This document shows positions 1 through 6,901 of a stretch of 64,000 nt of DNA, one piece after another. This DNA comes from AP-15 sp963747735 (GTDB lineage Bacteria; Pseudomonadota; Alphaproteobacteria; ATCC43930; CGMCC-115725), in contig CAVVGE010000001.1 in the NCBI GenBank assembly GCA_963747735.1, forward strand, positions 186,001-250,000. Reading direction: 5' to 3'. Position 1 is the first letter of the stretch; every line of letters begins with the position of its first letter. Below the pieces are notes generated by a model that ran no database searches, was not told the origin of the DNA, and saw only the letters and a list, made by a program, of their open reading frames with translations. The translations under genes and the position numbers were made by a program.

Positions 1-1
1 G

Positions 2-3000
2 GTCAATCCGATTCACCAACGGGGCGAAGGCGGAATGGCGAATGCAGATAGCCTCCTTAACTCGGCAGATGCGATTTTCGCGCATCTCTTGCTCTCAGGC
101 GCCCTCGGCATAGCGGACCGTCCGCGGGACTCCATACCGCCAGGCTTTGTCGCCAGTGGAGACCTCGCCGCGATTCCCGGCGCGCCGCTTACGGATGCCG
201 CCCTGAAGTCGCGCTTATTCCGCAGCGACGAAGAAAACCTCCTCGTGCCTTATCACCGAGTAATTGCCGAGTACCTTGCCGCCCGCTGGTTAGCCAAGCG
301 GCTCGACGCCGGGCTCTCGGAACGGCGCGCGGTTCAGGGTCTGACCTTTGCCGGTGGGGTTCCGACCGCTTTGCGCGGTCTTTACGCTTGGTTCGGTCAC
401 TTCGCACCGCGCATGACCGAGACGTGCATTCGAACCGATCCTTATGGCGCATTGCGCTATGGCGACCCGGAGCGCCTTTCTCTGCCACAGGCGAGATTGC
501 TCCTGCAATCGCTTACTGCCCTGGCGAACGAGGATCCGTATTTCCGGAGTGAAGACTGGGGACGGCACGCTGTCGCGGGGCTTGATCGAGCAGAGCTAAA
601 GTCCGAAATCCGGAATCTGCTCAAGCGACCCGATCGCCACCTGCATCTGTCGTCAATCGTTCTGGAGGCTTTGCCTGGATCAGCGCTGACGGCTGAAATC
701 GTTCCGGAGCTAACTGCGCTCGTCGAAGACCAGAACGCAGTCTATGTCGAGCGCTACAATGCCGCCAAAGCTCTCGTAAATGCGAAGCTCGCCATCGACT
801 GGGCGGGTCTTATGCGAAAGCTCAGGACAAGCGGTGATATGTCCAGCAAGCGCCTCGCGCTCGAGGCCATGGGCCAATTGGATCCCAACGGATTGGCCAG
901 CGAGGATATCGGCGATGCGCTTCTGGACTATCATGGAGTCTTCCGAGATGAGCGCGCCGGACACGTCATTGGCTCTGACCATCTGCTCCTGAGGAAGCTC
1001 TCTTCAGCGCACGGTGCAAATGTGTTGGACCATGTCGCGGCACGTATTGCTGCTCACAAACGAAGCCCTCATTGGCGGATGGGTCACTATATGGGTTGGG
1101 CCACGCACCGCCTCATCAACACAGTCATCGGGGAAGAGCCGCCGCCAGCGCCGGACCGTTTGTGGCGCTGGCTTCGACTAACAGAAAGCGAGAGCGCCCT
1201 CGACGAGGACCGCTCAAGAATCGGTGCGTTTCTCAAGGCGCATACTAACCTGCGTCGCGCTGTACAGCACCTATCCTTTTCCGACGATGAGATCGACGGC
1301 GCGCCCTGGATGGCGATCGTCCACGATCTTCCGAGGATCAACCCCGCACTCGCGGTTACGCCTGAAGACGCCTTGGCTTTTTTAGAAGAAATCGCCTCTC
1401 GCGAGTCGCTGTCGAATTTCGACATCAAGCTATGGACATCTTTGCTGCGCATCAACGATGGCTTCGAGGGTTTTCCCTTGGCCATCGAACAGGCGGCGCG
1501 ACGGGGTATTCATCGACATCCGGAACTTCAGGGTCATTGGGATGAACTCACCGCCCCGCCTGAATTCGACTGGCGCAAGCAGGAGCAACGTCGGCAGGAA
1601 AAATTTCGGAGAGATAAACAACGACGCTTTCGTAGGCATCGTGAAGAATTCTCAGGGCATCGGGAGGAAATTGCGAACGGTACGGCATTCGGAGCTCTGT
1701 ATAACTTTGCCAACGCCTACCTCGATCGTTACTCCGATCTGCATCATGAAGGCGGAGCTGTTGCGCGCCTGCAGGAGTGGCTCGGTGACGATTTGTCAAA
1801 GGCCGCGCTTGAAGGCTTCGTGCGTGTGCTATCGCGCAGCGATTTACCGACGGCAAATCAGATTTCGGAGACTCACGCAGAGGGCAAGACGTTTAATACC
1901 CAACCCGTTCTTGTCTGCGGGATTGCGGAGCTTTTGCGAACAGGCCAGTCGCTGAGCGAGGTGTCGCGCGAGATTCTCAAGGCCGCCTTGGCGGCCTGGT
2001 GGGAATATCCCAGCACCCAGGATCTGAGCGAAGACCTCGGTAAACGAATCGAAGCTGAGGTGTTCACCTCAGATGACGAGACTGCTGATTTTCTCACGAT
2101 CGTGATGGAGCCACGGATAAGGGTAGGTCACGAGCACATTCCGAAAATCTATGAGCTTTCGCGAGATGAACGATATCGTCGGGTTGCGGGCCGCCTCGCG
2201 CTCACTTGGCTCAGAGGCTATCCGGATGCCCCGCCAAGCGTGCAGAAGGAATTGCTCGACACGGCGATCCGGTTCGCACCAAGGGATCAAGTTCAGGCTG
2301 TTGTACAGGAACGTGTTGACGCCCTCAAACCGGATCAAGTGGCGCTCCGGCCGGTTTGGATGGCGGCGCTGTTTTGCACTGATTTCGAGAATAGCGAGGC
2401 CGAGCTCACAGTCTTCTGCGACGAAGACCCGGCCCATCTATGGGCCCTTCGTGGAGTCATCCGATCCGATAATGGAGAACGATGGCTACCTCGTTCTGTC
2501 CGTCAGCTGGAGTTTATCGTCGAACAGTTTGCCGAACGGTGGCCACCGGCCGCACTACCAGTTGGTGGTGCATGGGGCGACCAAAATGGCTGGGATGCTG
2601 CGGATTTTATCCGAGCCGCCACTCGATCGATCGGGGCTGATACCAGTCAAGAAGCCTCCGAAGCACTTGATCGCCTGGCCGCGTGTTCCGGTGCGGCGAG
2701 GTACCGTGACGAGATCAAGCACGTTCGCGCGCAGCAACAAAGGCTACGCCGCGATGCACAATATCTGGTCCCATCGTTTGCCGAGGTGAAGTCGGCACTT
2801 GCAGGTGATCTACCCGTTACCATCGATGATTTGAAAGCACTGACGCTCGATGCCATCGATACCGTACAGCTGTACCTGCGGCAGGGAGACACCACTGCCT
2901 GGCGGGCCTTTTGGTCGAAAGGCTCGCCCCACGACGAGAACACATGTCGCGACCGGTTACTCGATGTCTTGCGTGGGCACATTCCAAAGGCCATAGCCGC

Positions 3001-3346
3001 GTTACCTGAAACGCGAATGCCGGATGCTAAGCGGACCGACATTGCTGTTATCTACAACGGCATGGGACTTCCCGTAGAAATCAAAGGGCAATGGCACAAA
3101 GACGTTTGGAACGCACCTTCGGAGCAACTAATCGACCTGTACACCAAGGACCATCGCGCGAACGGGCGCGGAATCTACCTCGTCTTTTGGTTTGGACCTC
3201 TCGCCGGCAAGAATGTGGTAGCGCATCCGGACGGAAAGCTGGCGCCCGGAACTCCCGAAGAATTGCGCCAGATGCTTCTCGACCGCCTCGATCCGTCAGA
3301 GCGCTTCAGGGTGGACATCGTGGTGCTCGATGTGTCGCCGACCTAA
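2..3346 (+). CDS. STAND/NACHT-like protein, 5' partial, with C-terminal PD-(D/E)XK nuclease-like domain
   Basis: The reading frame is open to the left edge, so the N-terminus lies outside the window; the first ATG is at 35. Near the visible start is a segment reading YHRVIAEYLAARWLAKRL, the hallmark that follows the NTPase module in NACHT/STAND proteins. About 800 residues of alpha-helical, repeat-like sequence follow, with a basic, coiled-coil-like stretch around residues 510-545 (counted from the ATG). The last ~100 residues contain D1002 followed by E1015-x-K1017 in a PVEIKGQW context and then a QL..LY helix, which matches the PD-(D/E)XK nuclease core. Inference: a sensor/effector antiviral protein with a DNA-cleaving C-terminus. 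Base composition is clearly less GC-rich than the neighbours, consistent with acquisition. The NTPase itself is not visible, so the class is not proven. Confidence 0.6.
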   Translation, partial: VNPIHQRGEGGMANADSLLNSADAIFAHLLLSGALGIADRPRDSIPPGFVASGDLAAIPGAPLTDAALKSRLFRSDEENLLVPYHRVIAEYLAARWLAKRLDAGLSERRAVQGLTFAGGVPTALRGLYAWFGHFAPRMTETCIRTDPYGALRYGDPERLSLPQARLLLQSLTALANEDPYFRSEDWGRHAVAGLDRAELKSEIRNLLKRPDRHLHLSSIVLEALPGSALTAEIVPELTALVEDQNAVYVERYNAAKALVNAKLAIDWAGLMRKLRTSGDMSSKRLALEAMGQLDPNGLASEDIGDALLDYHGVFRDERAGHVIGSDHLLLRKLSSAHGANVLDHVAARIAAHKRSPHWRMGHYMGWATHRLINTVIGEEPPPAPDRLWRWLRLTESESALDEDRSRIGAFLKAHTNLRRAVQHLSFSDDEIDGAPWMAIVHDLPRINPALAVTPEDALAFLEEIASRESLSNFDIKLWTSLLRINDGFEGFPLAIEQAARRGIHRHPELQGHWDELTAPPEFDWRKQEQRRQEKFRRDKQRRFRRHREEFSGHREEIANGTAFGALYNFANAYLDRYSDLHHEGGAVARLQEWLGDDLSKAALEGFVRVLSRSDLPTANQISETHAEGKTFNTQPVLVCGIAELLRTGQSLSEVSREILKAALAAWWEYPSTQDLSEDLGKRIEAEVFTSDDETADFLTIVMEPRIRVGHEHIPKIYELSRDERYRRVAGRLALTWLRGYPDAPPSVQKELLDTAIRFAPRDQVQAVVQERVDALKPDQVALRPVWMAALFCTDFENSEAELTVFCDEDPAHLWALRGVIRSDNGERWLPRSVRQLEFIVEQFAERWPPAALPVGGAWGDQNGWDAADFIRAATRSIGADTSQEASEALDRLAACSGAARYRDEIKHVRAQQQRLRRDAQYLVPSFAEVKSALAGDLPVTIDDLKALTLDAIDTVQLYLRQGDTTAWRAFWSKGSPHDENTCRDRLLDVLRGHIPKAIAALPETRMPDAKRTDIAVIYNGMGLPVEIKGQWHKDVWNAPSEQLIDLYTKDHRANGRGIYLVFWFGPLAGKNVVAHPDGKLAPGTPEELRQMLLDRLDPSERFRVDIVVLDVSPT

Positions 3347-3471
3347 CCGCTAGCCGCTGCCTGACGACGATCGAGCGTCAGCTTTCGGCGCAAAGGCGTC
3401 ATTCGACACGCAGCCGCGGACCGTCGTCTCACCACCCATAGCGGAACGTCGCAGCGGGGCGTTAATCGCGA
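3347..3471. other. short convergent intergenic region
   Basis: Separates the nuclease-like gene from the convergent SDR gene. It holds a small inverted repeat, CTGACG at 3361-3366 and CGTCAG at 3376-3381, with no T-run, so it is at best a weak terminator. No ORF here looks real. Confidence 0.35.
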
Positions 3472-4233
3472 CTACCACGCGGTCCAGCCGCCGTCGGCGA
3501 GGAGGCTCGAACCGGTGACCAGCGACGCCGCGGGCGAGGCGAGGAAGACGACCGCGGAGGCCACCTCCTCGACCGTGCCGAGGCGGCCGAGGGGAATGCG
3601 GTCGAGGACCCATTGACGGAACGCCGGGTCGGCGAAGAAGGGGCGGGTCAAGGGCGTGTCGATAAAGGTTGGCGCGATCGAAACGACGCGCACATTTTTG
3701 GGCGCCAATTCGACCGCCATCGCCTTGGTCAGCCCCTCGATCGCGTGCTTGGTCATCACATAGACGGCGCGGTCGCGCTCGCTGCCGACATGGCCCATCT
3801 GCGAGGACATGTTGACGATAACTCCCCCTGGGACGCCGCCCGCGCCGTTCGCCACCATTAGCCGTGCGGATGCCTGCGCCACCAGAAACGCGGCGCGGAC
3901 GTTGAGGGCCAGCAGCCGGTCGAGGGTTTCCTCGTCGACGTCGAGAAACGGCTGCGGGCGGTTGAGCCCGGCGTTGTTGACCAGGATGTCGAGCCGGCCG
4001 AGCCCCGCAAACGCGGCCCGCAGCGCATGGCTGTCGGTTACATCGAGCAGCAATGCCCGCGCCCGGCCTCCCTGCCCAGCTATCTCGGCAGCGACCTCGT
4101 CGAGCTCTATCCGGGTGCGGCTGACCAGCACCAGCTCGGCGCCCGAGGCGGCAAGGGCCAGCGCCACCGCACGGCCGATCCCGCGCCCGGCGCCGGTGAC
4201 GAGCGCGATCTTGCCGTCGAGCCGGATATCCAT
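3472..4233 (-). CDS. SDR family oxidoreductase
   Basis: A classical short-chain dehydrogenase/reductase of about 253 residues. The Rossmann glycine motif TGAGRGIG is at residues 13-20, NNAG follows at about 90, and the catalytic region has MSS then YVMTK (Tyr-x-x-x-Lys). The C-terminus ends with GSSLLADGGW, the usual cap of the family. The start chosen is MDIRLDGK at 4233; an in-frame ATG 12 codons upstream is possible but adds residues that do not fit the family. Substrate cannot be read from sequence; these enzymes are NAD(P)-dependent and cytosolic. It is divergent from the acoC-like gene with about 110 bp between the starts, so the two probably share a control region. Confidence 0.9.
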   Translation of the reverse strand: MDIRLDGKIALVTGAGRGIGRAVALALAASGAELVLVSRTRIELDEVAAEIAGQGGRARALLLDVTDSHALRAAFAGLGRLDILVNNAGLNRPQPFLDVDEETLDRLLALNVRAAFLVAQASARLMVANGAGGVPGGVIVNMSSQMGHVGSERDRAVYVMTKHAIEGLTKAMAVELAPKNVRVVSIAPTFIDTPLTRPFFADPAFRQWVLDRIPLGRLGTVEEVASAVVFLASPAASLVTGSSLLADGGWTAW

Positions 4234-4346
4234 CGCTTCCTGCCGTCGCAATATCTGCACCGCCGGCAATCAAAGATCATAATTCGCCGGGCCGGCAAAT
4301 TGGATTAGAGCATTGCCGGGCAGCACGGCGGAAGGAGGCTCGGGCA

Positions 4347-5468
4347 ATGACCGGCGCGATCACCCCGATCACAATGCCGAAATGGGGCTTGACGATGACC
4401 GAAGGGAAGGTCGTCGGCTGGCTCAAGGAAGCAGGCCAGGGTTTTGCCGAGGGCGAGGAGATCCTCGAAATCGAGACGACCAAGATCACAAATACGCTCG
4501 AAGCGCCCGAGGCCGGCACCTTGCGGCGCATCGTGGCGCCGGCGGGGGCGACGGTGCCGGTCGGCGCGCTGCTGGCAGTGGCGGCACCCCCCGAGGTGGC
4601 GGAGGCCGAGATCGAGGCCTTTGTCGCCGAATTCGCCGCAACCGCACCCGCCGCCGCCGAGACCGCACCCGAAGGGCCGGCGCCGCGCGAGATCGACGCG
4701 GCCGGGCGCCGCCTGCGCTGTCTCGAGCTCGGCGAGGGCGGCGTTCCGGTGCTGATGATCCACGGGTTTGGCGGCGATTTGAACACCTGGATGTTCATCC
4801 AGCCGGCATTGGCCGAGGGGCGGCGCACGATCGCCTTTGATCTGCCGGGACATGGCGGCTCGGCGAAGGAGGTCGGGTCGGGCGACCCCGAAACCATGGC
4901 CGATGCCGTCGATGCGGTTCGGGCGGCGCTCGGGATCGGGCGGGCGCATCTCGTCGGGCATTCGCTCGGCGGCGCCGTCGCAGCAATCGCGGCGCTGCGC
5001 CAGCCGGCTGAGGCGGCGAGCCTGACCTTGATCGCCACCGCCGGGCTCGGGCCGGAGATCAATGCCGGTTTTATCAACGGCTTTATCCGCGCCGGCCGCC
5101 GCCGGGAGGCGGTCGAGATGCTGGGGCTCCTGGTGCACGACCCGGCGCTCGTCAGCCGGGCGATGGTCGAGGAGGTGTTGCGCTACAAGCGGCTCGATGG
5201 TGTGACCGCCGCCCTGACCACGATCGCCGGGGCCTGGTTCGGCGGTGGCCGGCAGACGCTCGATCTGCGCGACCGGTTGGCCACGCTGACGATGCCGGTG
5301 CAGCTGATCTGGGGCCGTGACGACCATATCATCCCGGTCGGCCATGGCGAGGCCCTGGCCGCGCGCTCTCCGGTGCACATTCTCGATGAGGTGGGCCACC
5401 TGCCGCACCTCGAACGGGCCGGCGACGTCAATCGCCTCGTCAACGGATTTATCGACAAGGCGGCTTGA
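4347..5468 (+). CDS. acoC: acetoin dehydrogenase E2-like protein (lipoyl domain + alpha/beta hydrolase)
   Basis: The N-terminal ~80 residues are a biotinyl/lipoyl domain with the lipoylated lysine K46 in EIETTKITN. An Ala/Pro-rich linker (about 85-115) leads to an alpha/beta-hydrolase domain with HGFGG (oxyanion region), nucleophile S206 in GHSLGG, an acid in WGRDDHII and H351 in VGHLPH. This arrangement is that of AcoC, the dihydrolipoamide acetyltransferase of the acetoin dehydrogenase complex, where the hydrolase-like domain replaces the 2-oxoacid E2 catalytic domain. No acoA/acoB E1 genes or E3 gene are adjacent, so the partner complex is either elsewhere or different. Length of 373 residues is normal for the family. 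It is followed after 13 bp by a PPOX gene with a strong ribosome-binding site. Confidence 0.8.
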   Translation: MTGAITPITMPKWGLTMTEGKVVGWLKEAGQGFAEGEEILEIETTKITNTLEAPEAGTLRRIVAPAGATVPVGALLAVAAPPEVAEAEIEAFVAEFAATAPAAAETAPEGPAPREIDAAGRRLRCLELGEGGVPVLMIHGFGGDLNTWMFIQPALAEGRRTIAFDLPGHGGSAKEVGSGDPETMADAVDAVRAALGIGRAHLVGHSLGGAVAAIAALRQPAEAASLTLIATAGLGPEINAGFINGFIRAGRRREAVEMLGLLVHDPALVSRAMVEEVLRYKRLDGVTAALTTIAGAWFGGGRQTLDLRDRLATLTMPVQLIWGRDDHIIPVGHGEALAARSPVHILDEVGHLPHLERAGDVNRLVNGFIDKAA

Positions 5469-5470
5469 GC

Positions 5471-5478
5471 AGGAGGAA
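5471..5478 (+). promoter_or_regulatory. strong Shine-Dalgarno sequence fixing the PPOX start
   Basis: AGGAGGAA lies directly after the acoC-like stop codon and 3 to 10 bases before the ATG at 5482. It decides between this start and the longer open frame that begins at 5317 inside the acoC-like gene. Confidence 0.75.
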
Positions 5479-5481
5479 CGC

Positions 5482-6000
5482 ATGCCCTTTATCATCGCCA
5501 ATTTCCGGCATGTCGCCGACGGCTTGCAGGAAGGCCAGTTCGCGGTCGGCGAGCGCCGGCGGGCGGCGAGCCTCGGCGACCTCGACCCGGTCTACCGGCA
5601 ATTGCTCGACCGGCCGGTCACGCAAACCTTGGGGCTGATCGGCCCGGACGGGCGGCCGAGCCTGACCCCGATGTGGTTCGACTATGAGGACGACAAAATC
5701 CTGGTCAACACCGCCTCGCATCGCCCCAAATGCGAATGGATCCGCAACAGCCCGCTTCTGACCAGCCTGCTCGTCAACCCCGACAACCCCTATCACTGGG
5801 TGCAGATCAAGCACACGGTGGAAAAGGAATTGCGCGAGTGGGAGCCGGGCGGCGAATACGTTACCCGCCAGCTCGACCGGATCTGGACCAAATATACCGG
5901 GAACCCGCCGCCCTACGGTTTGCGCGACCCGAAGATCGACGAAAAGCGAGTGTTGTTCGTCTGTCGGATCGACCGCATCGCCACCTTTGGCAAGCCCTAG
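5482..6000 (+). CDS. PPOX-class (pyridoxamine 5'-phosphate oxidase fold) flavin/F420-type protein
   Basis: A 172-residue split-barrel protein. The core reads TLGLIGPDGRPSLTPMWFDY followed by the strand DDKILVNTASHRPKCEWIRNSP, typical of TIGR03618-like PPOX proteins that bind FMN, F420 or heme. The C-terminal half has the WEPGGEY and IWTKYTGNPP segments seen in the longer members. The start at 5482 is set by the Shine-Dalgarno just upstream; the longer frame upstream is only an overlap with the acoC-like gene. Probably co-transcribed with that gene. Reaction unknown; family members reduce quinones or act as general stress proteins. Confidence 0.8.
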   Translation: MPFIIANFRHVADGLQEGQFAVGERRRAASLGDLDPVYRQLLDRPVTQTLGLIGPDGRPSLTPMWFDYEDDKILVNTASHRPKCEWIRNSPLLTSLLVNPDNPYHWVQIKHTVEKELREWEPGGEYVTRQLDRIWTKYTGNPPPYGLRDPKIDEKRVLFVCRIDRIATFGKP

Positions 6001-6034
6001 CCGATGAACCGTTCGATCAAGCCTCGTTCGCCAG

Positions 6035-6082
6035 CCCCCTCCCGTTCCCTCCCCCGCACGCGGGGGAGGGAACGGGAGGGGG
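6035..6082. repeat. perfect 22-bp inverted repeat (intergenic palindrome)
   Basis: The arms 6035-6056 and 6061-6082 are perfect reverse complements of 22 bases separated by the 4-base loop CACG. It lies between the PPOX gene and recO. There is no following T-run, so it resembles the dispersed C/G-rich palindromes common between alphaproteobacterial genes more than a classical terminator, though it could still stop transcription. A related but degenerate copy is near 45387-45422. Confidence 0.7.
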
Positions 6083-6136
6083 CCACTCGTCGCGCAGCAG
6101 TTGGCGGTGCCGCATCGTTGGATTTGCCGCACGCCG

Positions 6137-6880
6137 ATGCAGTGGGATGATGCCGGGTTTGTCGTCGCCGTGCGCCGGCATGGCGAGAGCGCGGTCATCG
6201 TCGAGCTGTTGACCCGCGAGCACGGGCGGCATTTGGGGCTGGTGCGCGGCGGGCAGTCGCCAAAGGCGCGCGCCGCGCTGCAGCAGGGGAACGAGGTCTG
6301 GGCGCTGTGGCGCGGGCGGCTCTCGGAGCAGCTTGGCAGCTTTGCTTGCGAATTGGTGCGGGCCCACCCGGCGCGCTTGCTCGACGACCCCGACCGGCTC
6401 GCCGCGCTCGCGTCGGCGGCGGCGCTGGTCGCCGAGAGCCTGCCCGAGCGCGAGCCGCACGCCGATGTCTTTGCCGGGTTCGCCGTGCTCCTCGAAGCCC
6501 TCGATTCGGCCGAGGATTGGCCGCTTTATTATGTCCGCTGGGAATGCGGGCTCCTTTCCGCGCTGGGCTTCGGCCTCGATCTGAGCCGTTGCGCGGTGAG
6601 CGGCGCGACCTCCGACCTCGCTTATGTATCGCCCCGCACCGGCCGCGCGGTGTCGCGCGAGGCAGGCCGGCCCTACCATGACAAGCTGTTGCCGCTGCCC
6701 GAATTTTTGTGGCGGGCGGCGGCTGCCGACCGCCCCCAGATCGCGCAGGGCCTGCGTCTGACCGAGCACTTTCTATTGCACCACGTGCTGCTGCCGCACG
6801 GCCGCGCGCTGCCGCCGGCGCGCGCGCGCCTCGCCCAGCGGATGCGGCAGAGGGCAGCGGCTGATAGGTTGACCGGCTGA
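6137..6880 (+). CDS. recO: DNA repair protein RecO
   Basis: Recombination mediator that, with RecR, loads RecA on SSB-coated single-stranded DNA. The N-terminal OB-fold region reads WDDAGFVVAVRRHGES and TREHGRHLGLVRGG, matching alphaproteobacterial RecO closely. The C-terminal helical part carries YYVRWECGLLSALGFGLDLS. Start chosen at MQWDDAG (6137), which fits the family; the open frame extends 12 codons further to 6101 but that part is unconserved from memory. Length is 247 residues, normal. It is followed after 21 bp by parC in the same direction; recO next to parC is a recurrent arrangement in Rhodospirillales and relatives. Confidence 0.92.
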   Translation: MQWDDAGFVVAVRRHGESAVIVELLTREHGRHLGLVRGGQSPKARAALQQGNEVWALWRGRLSEQLGSFACELVRAHPARLLDDPDRLAALASAAALVAESLPEREPHADVFAGFAVLLEALDSAEDWPLYYVRWECGLLSALGFGLDLSRCAVSGATSDLAYVSPRTGRAVSREAGRPYHDKLLPLPEFLWRAAAADRPQIAQGLRLTEHFLLHHVLLPHGRALPPARARLAQRMRQRAAADRLTG

Positions 6881-6901
6881 GCCCTCCGAGGTGATTGGCC
6901 G

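Noticed and set aside
3350..3471. Possible continuation of the nuclease gene region as a small gene
   Set aside because: Only short frames with no ribosome-binding site or resemblance to known proteins.
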